NCBI GenBank assembly: GCA_030549335.1
Contig: CM060196.1
Location: 71,942,139-72,006,138 of the forward strand
Length of the DNA stretch: 64,000 bases
Reading direction: 5' to 3'
From: Pontederia crassipes
Taxonomy: Eukaryota > Streptophyta > Magnoliopsida > Commelinales > Pontederiaceae
This document shows, one piece after another, positions 1 to 12,267 of the stretch. A program made the translations under genes and the position numbers. The notes under the pieces were generated by a model. The model was not told the origin of the DNA and did not search any database. It saw only the letters and a program-made list of their open reading frames with translations. Every line of letters starts with the position of its first letter. The first letter of the stretch is position 1.

Positions 1-54
1 TATGACACTACACGTAGTTATATTCCAGAAGATCAAGTGACGTCTTAACTTATC

Positions 55-310
55 TACATGATATTGCTGTTTGCAAGTAATATTTTTTTTTCTATTATTT
101 CTGGCAACAAATCACCTATGATCATTCATGATCATTCATAATTTTTCTTCATCATGTTTACCCCATTTATCTTAACATGTAACAAATAAGAAGTCATGCA
201 ACTCGTCTTTGTTCATCATTAGTTTCCTGTATATATTCTTAATGTTTTTAATTTAAGCTCATATATGGCACCACAATGCTTATGGGAATCTATTGATAGT
301 CTTATGCAAG
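55..310. repeat. Segmental duplication copy A (partner at 34937-35215)
   Basis: This AT-rich stretch reappears at 34937-35215 with the same order of short landmarks, for example ATTGCTGTTTGCAAGTAAT, the run around CATCATGTTTACCCC and ATATGGCACCACAATGC. The copies differ by substitutions and small indels; copy B carries about 30 extra bases near 35005-35035. No reading frame is conserved, so it is non-coding. In copy B the match begins exactly where a copia LTR ends, so it is ancestral host DNA, probably flanking sequence of a duplicated WAK unit. Confidence 0.85.
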
Positions 311-1625
311 CCCACTGGATGCACGATCTGGTTCCGCCACTGATTTTGAGTTTCTCTAAAAATATTAATTGGGTTTGAGGTAAAAACAATTATTAAAGCT
401 AATTTGAATATGGAATATTTTGATTATCTTTTAAAAAAAGTTCAATTTTATATCATCATAATCTAATAATTTATATGTTAGATATATATATATATATATT
501 TAAATTATTATTTTATTTCATATTCATACATACTTTTACGTTGCAATAATTTTAATTTAATTAACAATAATGTGAAATAATATCTTGAAACAGCAATTTT
601 CATCAAGAAATTATATTTATAAATTATTTTCTCATTTTAATTAGCTCATTATTTAATTTTAAATTAAAATTACTATTTAATCCTATTATATATCATCGTG
701 AGTATTTTTCTTGATCATGCACTTGAGTATATACTTTTTAATATCAAGTCTTGTTTAAATGCTTATGAATATTTCTAATTATATACATATGCGTGCACGC
801 GCATATATAGAACTATAATTAAAATAATTTTATTCTTCTTTATATTAAAAATGAATGTTTTTGAAAATAATTACTTTGTGATTGTTGAAATTGAAAAAAA
901 GAAAAAAAATACATATTTTATATTAATAATTATTTTAAAAATCTTATAACCCATTTAGTAAGTTGATTGACTCTGATACTAAATTCAACTTTTTATTTGA
1001 AACTCAAAGGAACCTCGATTCTCATATCCAAACGACCCCTTAGCATATATTTTTCATTTCGTCTGTAGAAAACTGTTAGCCTCTCCTTTCTTTTTACAAA
1101 TGTGTTGATTTCATTTATCTCACCTAAACTATAACATATTTTTAGCTTAATCCTAAAACTAAAAGTAAAATCTACCATCCTCTCTCTATTCAACATTTTG
1201 ACATATAATTTCTTCAAGCATTGCATTTTCTGGAAAAGCACATTCATAAGTATTAGATAAGATCCACCAACCTATCAATGCAGATATATTGTTAAAATTC
1301 TATTGAGACTGGTTCCAATCCTATAGGCACGAGATGTGCAGCATAGATCTAATAACCTAATAACCTAACCTTTTCAAATTTAATTTATTCAATAGACGGT
1401 AGATCTTTATTGATTGCTCTTTCAAAATTGATTAAAGAGAGGGTGATCTGCTTCTTGTGTGATAATATATGAATAAGAGGACATAAATTATTTTTTTCAA
1501 TAAAACCATTTATGATAATCTAACATAATGATAACAAATATTTGAATCTTCTTTTGGTTCAGTGCATATATCCATCAAGTCTTTCAAGCTAATTCCATGA
1601 TTTCTTCGATCTTAGCTAGCTAGTG
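311..1625. other. AT-rich intergenic DNA, no gene seen
   Basis: The stretch is strongly AT-rich with stops in all frames, and has a short TA microsatellite near 485-500. The small ORF at 993-1247 on the minus strand has no recognisable domain and looks like chance. I see no RNA gene or transposon end. Confidence 0.6.
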
Positions 1626-1797
1626 GGAGGTGATGAATCTCATGATCTTTCTTTTGTTGCACCTTTCCTTTAGCAAAGATGGTTTGAAGACATCCTGCGT
1701 TATTTGTATTATTATAAAAGTGTCTAGAAAAGCTCTCTGTACTTAAACGTCAAGAAAAATACTTTTGAGCCACGAAAACAAAAGGAATATGATGCCT
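1626..1797. repeat. Diverged direct repeat flanking the gypsy element, left copy
   Basis: This segment matches 12376-12543, just beyond the other end of the gypsy element. Shared landmarks in the same order include GGAGGT, TTTTAGTAAAGA/CTTTAGCAAAGA, a GGTTATTTGC/CGTTATTTGT block, GAGCCAC and GAATATGRTGCCTT. It is far too long and too diverged to be a target-site duplication. A fainter resemblance occurs near 36045-36090. The left copy ends exactly where gypsy LTR homology begins. Confidence 0.75.
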
Positions 1798-1800
1798 TAT

Positions 1801-4456
1801 ATGAAATCAGAAAATTAATCGTTTAAATTCAAATTCAAATCTTCAATAAAAATCAATGTTTCAAAAATAAACTAACTATGAAAATTTTCAAAAATTTTGA
1901 CATAACGTATGCATGAATTCATCTATTCATCATGTACAATAATTTATATATATCTCATCACAAATAATTAACTTCAAAACTTTAATCATTAGAGACAATT
2001 ATAAAAATATTACTGACAATTCAACATATAACTAAAATGATGGGACACATACTTAAAATAGTAAGTCTCAAGCTCACTCTCAAATCGAAATAACAAGTCA
2101 GATGCTCGTAAACTATACAACGTGAGCGTCCTTTGCTCCACACAATTATTCAACATTTCTAAAATCTTTCAAAACATTCTTCGAGGAATAAATCCTTATA
2201 GAAAAACTTAATGAAATGCAAAGTTAGTAATACAATAATCACGCCTCTCACACAAGTTTATTTTCTAACCCCTTTACATTTCTTATTTCGTGCTATATGC
2301 AAGCTTTCATTCATTACCTGAAAAAAAATATAAATAAGAGGTGTGAGCATGAAGAAGCTCAGTGAGTAAAACAAGTACCTCAAATATTAAAATAAGGAAG
2401 GGAAAACTAACCTTTTCATTTTCAGAAATTATTCCAAACCCTTTTCATTTCTCTAAGAAAATCCATTTAAAGAACAATCATACAGAAATGAATGATATGA
2501 ATGTACATGCATGGTAATAAAATAACATAATAAAACTTGGAGAAATATAATCAAACACGGATATCCATACCACTCGTCAATCGAATATTTCTACACACAC
2601 TCCTTGTGCCACTATATATCCACAGGATGGTTGTTCTAATTCCATCCTTCGTGTCACTATATCGTCACAAGACGTTGAACCGCTTCTCGCGTCACTATAT
2701 CGTCACAGAGCTTGTTTCTTTTCTTTCTTCATTCCTCCCTCGTATCACTATATCGTCACAGGATGATTGTTCTAATTTTACCCTTCGTATCACTATATCT
2801 ACATAGGGTGCTAGACTTGCTCCTCGTGTCACTATATCGACATAGAGCAAACCGGACCCCAACCGGTCTACTCGGAGTTGGACAATTATCCGAGGTGAAA
2901 ACACTCCGCCTTATGTAGATTTTTACATGTAATGCATATGATACATGAATGCAATTTCCAAATAGAAGTTTAGAACTAAAAACTATCATATAAACTTTCC
3001 TTTTCAAGATCAAATATTCACTTAAATTTCACAATGATGCACTTCGACGGATTTAAAAAATTCATAATAAAATGCCACAAGTCATATGATGACACACATA
3101 TGAATCATACAAATATATGAATATGCAAGAAAGAAACTATCACAAAAATCCATTCCACATCGGGTGGAACAATGTCATCACTTCGAAGAGTTAATAAATT
3201 CATGTCATTTGAGATAAGTCCCTCACCTTGGATTCATCGAGTCCCTAAATTATTCCCTCGTCCGAATCCGATCAAAAGTAAACACAACATATCACATTCA
3301 TTACTTGATAAATTAATATTATAAAAATTTAATTGATAATTCACTCTTCGTAACAACTCAACGTACTTATCATAAGCCAAGTCATTTTATAGATTTGCTA
3401 AAATACTTATCGAGAAGGAAAAGAATGCCTCGTCGTCTAGTAACCACCTAATCGAATCTAAACTACTGAACCGTCGCCTCCGATTAACAACCCCTATAAG
3501 CGAAGTTCAAATCAATTTTTAAGACAACTGACAACTTCTAATTATAACTTTCACTACATTATAAAAAATTACTACTAATTTTCTGAGCATTCATGCCATA
3601 ACCAATGTAGCCACCGCTCTCAAAATCACCGCCGCACCCGTCAAAATGTCAAAAAAGCCGACGAACGTCTTCTTCATCAAGAATAAAATAATGTTACTTT
3701 AAATTTATTCACATAGTTGAAATCCAATCATATGCACATTCTTATTCGCTTACCAATTGCGATACGAGAATGAGTCGTCAAAAAGGTCATCAGAGAACGA
3801 TCGAAATCCGAAATCTACGAACCTAAAAAGGATTAGCGACTAATTATTATACGAACAGTAATCTAATTTCTTTTTACCTCATGTGTGCACCCACCAGAAT
3901 GTCGAGATGAGCTTGACCAGAGTTTCCCATCGGTTCATCGGAAAGGTCGCCAAAAATGTTTGTTAGAAAGGCCCAATCTCAGTCTCCTACGTGATTTGGA
4001 ACAAAGACACGATTAAAACCTCTCAAAATGATCATAATCGACCTGAGAATGATGTACAACTCATCAGGAGAAGGATCGATGCGAATCGGAGCCGAAATTG
4101 TCGTCGATGAAATTTTCATCTCCTTGTGTTCTAAGCTTGCTACGTCACGCACAGTGGACCGATAACCTCCTAACCCATGTCAAAATGTTCATCACGTCAT
4201 CCTCTTTTCAAAGACATCTCACACACGAAAAATGGTGATCGGACGGAGGAGAATCAACAGTCGAAAGAGGCAGCGGCTAGAGACCTCACGCGGGTTACTA
4301 TAGTAGGTCGGGGGTGGGGGAGAAGATGATCCATTTTTTTTTCATGCGTCGCTTTATTATTATTTTTTCTTTTATGTTGTCCTTTCTTGCACAATGTCGA
4401 AAATTCCCTTAACTTTTAAATAAATTTCACTCTTTTTTCAAAGCGTTATAATTACA
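1801..4456 (-). repeat. Gypsy 3' LTR (left)
   Basis: It is colinear with 9547-12267 but lacks the outer TGTGACACCC end, starting at the equivalent of 9547. Its inner border is near 4450-4456, where an indel blurs the TGTAA-type end. It contains a cluster of short direct repeats (2590-2860) and a GC-richer part (about 3600-4300). Stops on both strands show that the small ORFs inside are chance. Confidence 0.88.
2585..2860. repeat. LTR minisatellite built on GTCACTATATCG
   Basis: The core GTCACTATATCGnCACAG recurs about every 40-60 bases (for example near 2610, 2658, 2690, 2745, 2789 and 2830), separated by pyrimidine-rich spacers such as TTGTTTCTTTTC or GGTTGTTCTAATT. The same array occupies 10335-10700 in the other LTR with a different repeat number. 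It explains the short ORFs here on both strands. Confidence 0.85.
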
Positions 4457-4618
4457 ATACTCATAACAAAAATTTCGACATCGAAATTCAAACTAGCCTA
4501 AAGATAAAAAAAGATGAGGATAGCTTTTCAGCATATCCTCCTCCAACTCCCATGTAGCCACTCTCTCCGTATGATTTTTTCATAACACTCTAACCATAGG
4601 TATCTCACGTCTATGTAA

Positions 4619-4801
4619 TTATCGCACCTCACGTGCTAATATCTGAGCTGGCTCCTCCTGATATATCATATTATGATTTATCTTCCCAAGTTGTGCCTCA
4701 ATTTGTTGATCTTCTCTAAGCAAGCACTTTCGAAGCATTGATATGTGAAACACATTATGAATCCTCGTCAAAGCAAGGCAAGGCGATAAGCCACGGGTCA
4801 T
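4619..4801 (-). pseudogene. Gypsy integrase C-terminal tail fragment
   Basis: The minus-strand translation contains a VFHISMLRKCL string, which matches the conserved end of plant gypsy polyproteins (usually VFHVSMLRKY), where the integrase tail sits. The frame is closed upstream by stops, so only about 60 residues stay open. It lies just inside the 3' LTR, where this domain is expected. Confidence 0.8.
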
Positions 4802-5243
4802 ATTCTCTCAAGTACCTTGTAGGGTCCGATAAATCTGGGGTCAACTTTTATTTCTTTCCAAATCGAAGAACATCTTTTCAAGAAAAAATCTTCAACAAAA
4901 CTTTATCTCCGACTGCATATTGTCTCTCACGTGGTGACTTGTCTGCTAGTGCTTTCTGACGATCCCGAGCTTCCTTTATTTTTTTTCGGATAATATCAAT
5001 CTTGTCCATGCTCTCTTAAACTATGTTCACATCTGTCAGCTATCTTTAGCCCTCTTCATCCCAACATATGGGGGTATGACATCTCCGTCCATACAAAGCC
5101 TCAAATGACGCAATGCGAATGCTGGATTGATAACTATTATTATATGCAAACTCGGCCAACGCTAAATGATCATCCCAACATCCACCATGATTCATCGCAT
5201 TAGCTCTCAACATATCTTCCAATGTCTGTATCGTCCGCTCAGC

Positions 5244-5978
5244 CTATCCATCAGTTTGTGGATGAAAAACCGTACTAAAATGTAACTTCGTCCTTAAGGA
5301 CTCATATAACTTCTTCCAAAATCTGGATGTGAATCTATGATTTCTATAAGAAATAATGACTTTTGGTATGCCATGTAATCGAATAATCTCATCAATAAAC
5401 AATCGTGTCAATTGCTCCGAGTAAGTAATTTTGATGGGTAAGAAATGTGCTGATTTTATCAATCTATCCACTATCACTCACACAGCATTGTGATCCTTCT
5501 TAGTGACTGGCAAATCTATCACAAAATTCATATTAATCTGTTCCCATTTCCACTCAATTATAAGTAATGGATTCAACTTACCGCAGAGATTTTGATGTTC
5601 AACCTTAACTTGCTGACATACCAAACAATGAGATACAAACTCAACCACACTCTCCTTCATTCCCGACCAAAAGTAATTTTGCCGCAATTTTCTATACATC
5701 TCCGTGCAACATGGATCTAGTGAATATGTTGCATTATGACTTTTTTGCATCACTTCTTCTCTCAAGTCATATGTCTTAGGTACAAATAATCTATCTTGAT
5801 ACATGAAAGCCCCATCCTTAATTATATGATAGTGTTTTTCACCACGATCAGCTTTTAGTTGATCTATAAGTATAAAAGTGCCTATGTCAATATTTTTTAC
5901 ATGTTGAATCCTATCCAATAACACTGGGCACGAAGGTTGCACAACGTACCTCCATAGCCATCCACTCTCAAGTAGCAA
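5244..5978 (-). pseudogene. Gypsy integrase, broken
   Basis: The minus strand carries the zinc-binding part (a spaced H..H and the CLVCQQVK string) followed by the catalytic-core start (WEQINMNFVIDLP), then a fragment with DRLIKSAHFLPI and FHPQTDG. A stop between 5477 and 5478 splits the core. Where the family has DRDPRFTS the sequence reads YRNHRFTS, so an acidic residue region is altered. Integrase would insert the cDNA into the chromosome; this copy cannot work. Confidence 0.9.
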
Positions 5979-6300
5979 ATCATCATCGTAAGCTCCTCAA
6001 CAAGAGAGATCACGCCTAAGTTCTTTGGTGTCACATCGTCCCTGAACTTTCGGCTCAGTGCATCAGCAACTACATTTGCTTTTCCTGGATGATACTCCAT
6101 TGTTAAGTCATAATCCTTAATGAATTCCATCCATCTTCATTATCTCTGATTAAATTTTTTTGTGTCTTCAGTTCTTTCAAACTTTTGTGGTCAGTGAAAA
6201 TCTGGATATGCTCGCCATATAAGTAATGTCTCTATATCTTTAATATAAATACTATAGCTGCTAATTCTAAGTCATGAGTAAGATAATTGACTTCATGTGG
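5897..6300 (-). pseudogene. Gypsy RNase H region, broken
   Basis: Minus-strand reading gives [10 protein letters not shown], then HYLYGEHIQIFTDHKSLK, and downstream the typical [17 protein letters not shown]. In the family a Trp precedes RHYLYG; here that codon is a stop (TAG). The segment follows the RT in the right order and degrades the RNA strand in active elements. Further stops and a shift separate the pieces. Confidence 0.85.
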
Positions 6301-6583
6301 ATTCAACTTCCTCGACGCATAAGCAATTACCTTCCCATGCTGCATCAAAACACATCCAAGTCCCTAATGTGAAGCATCACTATAAACTACAAAATTTTTT
6401 CTACCGTCTGGTAAGATCAAAATTGATGCTGACACCAATCTATTCTTCAATTTCTAGAAGCTACTCTCACACTTATCTGTCCAAAAAAGTTTAGCATTCT
6501 TTCTTAGCAACTGAGTAAGCGGTCCTGCAATTGTAGAGAAGCCTTGCACAAACCTCCTATAGTAACTTGCCAATCCAAGAAAA

Positions 6584-7345
6584 CTACGAACCTCTCTTGC
6601 ATTTCTTGGTGCTTCCCATTTCACCAACAACTTCTATCTTGAAAGGATCAACTAACACTCCATCAGCTGATATGACATGCCCCCAAAACACTACTCTATC
6701 TATCCAGAACCCACATTTGGAAAACTTAGCAAACAACTTGTTCTGCCTCAAAATCTCCAACATTGCCCTCAAGTGTTGTTCATGTTCACTTTTGCTATAT
6801 GAATAGATTAAAATGTTATCAATAAATACAATGACAAATACATCAAGAAATTCACAAAGCATCATATTCATCAAACTCATGAAAGCTGCAGGAGTATTCA
6901 TCAACCCAAATGGCATCACAAAAAACTCGTAATGCTCATATCTAGTGAGAAATGCAATTTTTTTCACATCCTCATCTCTGATCCGCAACTAGTGATATCT
7001 GAACCTCAAGTCAATCTTGGAGAAGACTTTAGAATCACGCAATTGATCAAACAAATCATCTATCCTTAATAAGGGATATCGATTCTTTATGGTCACCTTA
7101 TTCAACTATCTATAGTCAATGCACATTCTCATTGAGCTATCTTTCTTCTTCACAGATAGTACTGGAGCTTCCCAATGTGACACACTGGGTTGAATAAACC
7201 TCAAATCAAGCAACTCTTGCAATCGGTTCTTCAACTCTTCAAGCTCAACAGGTGTCATTCTATATGGAGAAATGGAGATTAATGCTGTACCTGAAATCAA
7301 TTCTATTTCAAAATTCATCTTTCTTTGTGGTGATAAACCAAGCAA
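6584..7345 (-). pseudogene. Gypsy reverse transcriptase, active-site changed
   Basis: The N-terminal part (7106-7345) reads SPYRMTPVELEELK and VLSVKKKDSSMRMCIDYR. The next part (6584-6988) has [14 protein letters not shown] and HVISADGV. The catalytic box, normally FIDD, reads FIDN: the second Asp is replaced by Asn. A stop/shift gap between 6989 and 7105 divides the domain. It is clearly Ty3/gypsy type and clearly dead. Confidence 0.92.
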
Positions 7346-7578
7346 AGCCTCGGAGAAAACATCAAAAAACTCCTAAACGATAACTCTTCAAGCTTAGGTG
7401 ACTCACGATTCAAATCATGAATATGAGTTAAGTAAGCATCACACCCTTCAAGTAGCATTTTTCTGACTACTATATTGGATATCACATAAGTAGGTAACAT
7501 TCTTTTATCACTCATGAAAAGTACCTCCTCGCTATAAGGCAATGTCAATTTTACTTCTTTAGCAAAACAATGCATCAC
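7315..7578 (-). pseudogene. Gypsy protease-RT linker
   Basis: An 87-residue open segment joins the protease remnant to the RT. It contains FAKEVKLTLPYSEEVLF, like the spacer in other plant gypsy polyproteins, then a shift into the RT N-terminus. It has no catalytic motif of its own and is included because it bridges two supported domains in the same strand. Confidence 0.6.
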
Positions 7579-7673
7579 TGCCCGATAAGTGGAAAGTCAA
7601 TCCATACTTAGAATGACATCAAATCCTTGTATGTCTATAGCAATAAAATTAGCCAAAAATTCTATATCACATA

Positions 7674-7907
7674 TCACAACACACATTCCTTATACACTTG
7701 TCTAGCAATCAAAGCATCGCTTGAGGATAAGACAACAGACCTATTAACGAATAAGGAAGAAGGCTCCATATTTAACAAGGATCCACATGCATATGAAACA
7801 AATGAATATGATGTACCAGGGTCAAACAAGGTAGTCATATACTTCTTATTGATGAGAATCGAACATGTAACCACCTCAAGACTAGCGGCTGCCTCCTCAC
7901 GAGTCAT
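7674..7907 (-). pseudogene. Gypsy aspartic protease fragment
   Basis: The motif FDPGTSYSFVS is the degenerate form of the usual FDSGATHSF active site of gypsy proteases; the DSG triad now reads DPG. The flanking VTCSILINKKYMTTL matches the strand before the active site. The fragment sits between the zinc knuckle and RT as expected. Confidence 0.85.
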
Positions 7908-8079
7908 GGCATAAACTTTAGGTCGTCCTCCTGTATCAACTCTATGTCGACTAGCCGCATCAGCATTAGCTTTTCCGTTATTCAGGAAACTAGTAGATGG
8001 AGTCCTCCCTGATGTACCAACCTATCGTGGAGCAATGTGTGATCCACCACAAGCATTAGAAAAGCAAGTACTAGCTGCT

Positions 8080-8200
8080 GGCCTACTACATTCATATTTT
8101 CTATATCCTTTCTCACAACAATTATAGCAAGACACTGCTTTGATCCCAGTTGACCAACATCTACCAGCATGATGCTTACCACAGGTGGCACACAAATACC
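8080..8200 (-). pseudogene. Gypsy Gag zinc-knuckle region
   Basis: One frame of the minus strand encodes CATCGKHHAGRC followed by CYNCCEKGYRKYEC. The second is a CX2CX4HX4C knuckle in which the His has become Tyr. In active Gag these knuckles bind the element RNA. The block lies between the Gag capsid fragments and the protease. Confidence 0.75.
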
Positions 8201-8372
8201 ATATGCCTACTCTGATTTCTCATCTGAAAGCCCTGGTCTTGAGTCCTGAAATCTATCCTCTGGTCACCTCGTCCTCTCCAATCATGCTAGGTATCCCTCT
8301 AAATGGTGGTGGCTGAAAGTATGCACCCACTCTTCCCCTCTTTGGATTGAAGCTACTTAGACCCACTTCTTG

Positions 8373-9116
8373 TCATTTTTTGTTGCGATTTGCCCACATT
8401 TTGCTTTCCTCCACTTGTTCCTCGGCTTTAAGTGTCAAATTCTTTGCTTTCACATATGTTTTACATTCAGTGTAAGCAATTTGAGTTTTGATCTTGTGTG
8501 CCAGCTTCTCTATGTAAATTATCTTTTTCTCCTTATCTATGGACACCAATTTTGGACAAAACTTATACAACTGTTCAAATTTAATAGTATAAATTATCAC
8601 TGAATCATTCTCATATCTCAAATTTATAAAGTTTCTAACCTTCTTAGCACTATGTGAAACTGGGATGTAAAAATTGTAGAATTCTTTCTTGAATTCATCC
8701 CATACCTAGGTAGGTTCATATTCTTCATATTTGTCTTCCCACCAGGACAAAGCACTCTCAGTCAGTAAGAATTTCAATGCATGATATCTTCTTATCATCA
8801 TCTAAACCCATCATTTTGAATACACGTTCCAATTGTTTCAGCCATGCCTCAACCTTAGCAGGATCTTGCTCTCTTTCAAATTCAACCACATCATTCAACT
8901 TAATTTGGTTCACAAGTAAGTCAATGCGACTAGACAAAGCCTCAACATCGGGGGCAAGTGGCATAGATCTTCTAAGCTATGTTTGTGGCTTGACTCGGAC
9001 CTCATCGCGACTTCCTCCCGCACGGGAGCCAACTCCGGTCCTAGATTCTCTTGAACCGTCCACTCCAACATGACTTTTCTGTCGGGTCGCGGGCGCCATA
9101 CTGCATTTAATACCAC
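8373..9116 (-). pseudogene. Gypsy Gag capsid fragments
   Basis: Three overlapping minus-strand pieces in different frames cover the retrotransposon Gag domain. They include DPAKVEAWLKQLERVFKMMG (a classic capsid string) and then YTIKFEQLYKFCP with a charged segment rich in Lys and Glu. The first ATG near 9116 lies about 370 bases from the primer site. At least two frameshifts break it. Confidence 0.85.
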
Positions 9117-9488
9117 AAACTTTCTTAGTGAATCCCATAAAATTCAATCATAAAAATCATTACTTAGCAACTCATTACAACATTATATCTACCCATCACA
9201 CCTTCTAACATAACGATTTTGTTAAGCATTTAACATATTTTCATTCATATCGATATTCCATTAAGTTTATTTACTAATAACAAATAACAATGTCATAGCA
9301 TATCATAAAAAAATTTAGCATAATATTGTCCCTTATATGTCCTAGTTCATATATATATATATATGTGCACATAGCATAAATTCATAATGCAATTTCATAA
9401 AAATATCATATGCAAATAATACATATACAAGCAAAACATGCAACTACTCATTTCTACCCACACTCCGTGATTTAAATTTAATCCCTAA

Positions 9489-9500
9489 GCTCTGATACCA
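9489..9500 (-). other. Primer binding site, tRNA-iMet type (gypsy)
   Basis: The minus strand reads TGGTATCAGAGC, the standard plant primer site complementary to the 3' end of initiator tRNA-Met. It lies five bases from the LTR edge that begins TGTGACACCC at 9506. This fixes both the strand of the element and the inner border of its 5' LTR. Confidence 0.93.
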
Positions 9501-9505
9501 TAACT

Positions 9506-12267
9506 TGTGACACCCTTCTACTCGTTTTGGCGCCACATGGGGTGAAATCGGAAAATCAATCGTTTAAATTCAAATTCAAATCTTCAACAGTAGTCAATGT
9601 TCCAAAAATAAACTAACTCTAAAAATTTTCAAAAATTTTGACATGACATATGCATAAATTCATCTATTCATCATATACAACAATTCATATATATCTCATC
9701 ACAAACAATTAACTTCAAAACTTTAATCATCACAGGAAGTTATAAGGACATTGTTGGCAATTCAATATATAGCTAAAATGGTGGGACACATGTCCAAAAT
9801 AATGAGCCTCAAGCTCACTTTCAAATTAAAATCACGAAACAGATGCTCATAAACCATATAACATGAGCGTCTTTTGCTCCACACAATTATTCAACATTTT
9901 CAAAATCTTTCAAAATATTCTTCGAGGAATAAATCCATATAGGAAAACTCAATGAAATGCAAAGCTAGCAATACGATAATCACGCCTCTCACACATACTC
10001 ATTTTCTAGCCCCTTTATATTTCTTATTTCGTGCTATATGCAAACATTCATTCATTACCTAAAAAAATATAAACAAGAGGTATGAACATTAAGAAGCTTA
10101 GTGAGTAAAATAACTATCTCAAATATTAAAATAACGAAGGAAAAATCAACCTTTTTATTTCTAGAAATTATTTCCAACCCTTTTCATTTCTCGAAGGAAA
10201 TCCATTTAAAGAACAATCATACAGAAATAAATGCTATGAATGCACATGCATGATAATAATATAACATCATAAAATTTAGAGAAACATCATCAAATGCGGA
10301 TATTCATATCACTCGAGAATCGAGTGCTTTTCACACACCACTCATGTCACTATATCGCCACAGGGTGGTTGTTCTAATTTCATTCCTCGTGTCACTGTAT
10401 CACCACAGGACGTTGAATCGCTCCTCGTATCACTATATCGACATAGAACTTATTTTTTTCTTTTTCCATTCCATCCCTCGTGTCACTATATCACAATAGA
10501 ACTTGTTTTTTTCTTTTTCTATTCCATCCCTTGTGTCACTTTATCGCCACAGAGCTTGTTTTTTTTTCGTTTTTCATTCCATCCCTCGTGTCACAATATC
10601 GTCATAGGATGGTTGTTCTAATTTCACCCTTTGTGTCACTATATCGACACAGGGTGTTGAACCTGCTCATTATGTCACTATATCGATACAGAGCAAATCA
10701 GACTCCAACTGGTCTATTCGGAGTTGGACAATTATTCGAGGTGAAAACACTCTACCTTATGCGGGTTTTTACATGTAATGCATATGATGCATGAATGTAA
10801 TTTCCAAATAGAAGTTTAGAACTAGAAACTATCATATAAACTTTCATTTTCAAGATCAAATATTCACTTAAATTTCACAATGATACACTTCGACAAATTT
10901 AAAAAAATTTATAATAAAATGCCACAAGTCATATGATGACACACATATGAAAAAGAAACTATCACAAAAATTCATTCCATATCGGGTGAAACAATATCAT
11001 CACTCCAAAGAATTAATAAATTCATGTCATTTGAAATAAGTTCCCTCACATTAGATTCGTCGAGTCCCTAAATCATCCCCTCGTCTGAAGTCAATCAAAA
11101 GTACCCACAACCTATCACATTTATTACTTGATAAATTACTATTATAAAAAATTAATTGATAATTCACTCTTCACAATAACTCAACGTACTTATCATAAGC
11201 CAAGTCATTTTATAGATTTGCTAAAATACTTACCGAGAAGGAAAAAAAGACCTCGTCCTCTAGTAATCGCCTAATCGAATTTAAACTATTGAACCGTCAC
11301 CTTCGATTAACAACCCCTATAAGCGAAGTTCAAATCAATTTTTAAAACACTTCCAATTAAGACTTTCACTACATTATAAAAAATTACTTATAGTTTTCTG
11401 AGCATTCATGCCACAACCACTATAGTCACTGCTCTCAAAATCACCGTCGCACCCGTTAAAACGTCGAAAAAGTCATCGAACGTCTTCTTCATCAAGAATA
11501 AAATAAAGTTACTTTAAATTTGTTCACATAGCTGAAATCAAATCACATGCACATTCTTGTTCGCTTACCAATCACGATATGAGAACGAGTCGCCAGAAAA
11601 GTCGCCGGAGAACAATCGAAATCCGAAACCTACGAACCTAAAAATGATTAGCAGCTAATTATTATACGAATAGCAATCTGATTTCTTTTTACCTCATGTG
11701 TGCACCCATCAGAACGTCGAGATGAGCTTGACCGGAGTTCCCATTCGGTTCGTCGAAAAGGTCGTCGGAAAAGTTTGTCGGGAAGCCTAATCTCGATCTC
11801 CTACATGATTTGGAACAAAACACGATTAAAATCTCTCAAAATGATCCTAATTGACATGAGAATGATTTACAACTCATCAGAAGAAGGATCAATGCGAATC
11901 GGAGCCGAAATCATCGCCGACGAAATTTTTGTCTCCTCACGTTCTAAGCTTACTGTGTCGCGCACAGTGGACCCATCATCTCCTAACCTATGTTAAAATG
12001 TTCATGACGTCATCCTCTTTTTAAAAATATCTCACATGCGAAAAATGATGGCCGGACGGAGGAAAATCGGCAACCAAAAGGGGCGGCAGCTGGAGACCTC
12101 ATGCGGGTTACTGTAGCGGGTCGGGGGTGGGGGAGAAGACGATCTGTATTCTTTTTTTTCATGCGTAGCTTTATTATTATTTTTTCTTTTCTGCTGTCCT
12201 TTCCTGCACAACGTCGAAAATGCTCTTAACTTTTAAATAAATTCTACTTTTTTTTCATAACGTTACA
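9506..12267 (-). repeat. Gypsy 5' LTR (right)
   Basis: On the plus strand it runs from TGTGACACCC to CGTTACA (TG...CA ends), about 2.76 kb, long for a plant gypsy LTR. It is colinear with 1801-4456. A minisatellite occupies 10335-10700 and a GC-richer block 11390-12140. No coherent protein is encoded; the ORFs are chance. Confidence 0.9.
10335..10700. repeat. LTR minisatellite, second copy
   Basis: The same GTCACTATATCG core as at 2585-2860 is present about nine times, with spacers of two types (a TTGTTTTTTTCTTTTTC type and a GGTTGTTCTAATT type). The repeat number and spacer order differ from the other LTR, showing expansion or contraction after insertion. Confidence 0.85.

Larger units (their letters stand above)
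1801..12267 (-). mobile_element. Decayed Ty3/gypsy LTR retrotransposon
   Basis: Two direct repeats of about 2.7 kb (1801-4456 and 9506-12267) bracket minus-strand fragments, in transcription order, of gag, zinc knuckle, aspartic protease, reverse transcriptase, RNase H, integrase and a C-terminal tail. RT before integrase makes it Ty3/gypsy. A tRNA-iMet type primer site lies beside the right (5') LTR. The left (3') LTR lacks about 40 terminal bases that the right one has. LTRs differ at many positions and every domain carries stops or shifts, so the insertion is old and cannot be autonomous. Confidence 0.93.

Noticed and set aside
2585-2860. CRISPR-like regularly spaced repeats
   Set aside because: Spacers are themselves repeated, spacing is irregular, the array is inside a plant LTR and is copied in the other LTR; it is a minisatellite.
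9489-9500. tRNA-Met gene fragment
   Set aside because: The TGGTATCAGAGC string is the retrotransposon primer site, positioned beside an LTR, not part of a tRNA gene.
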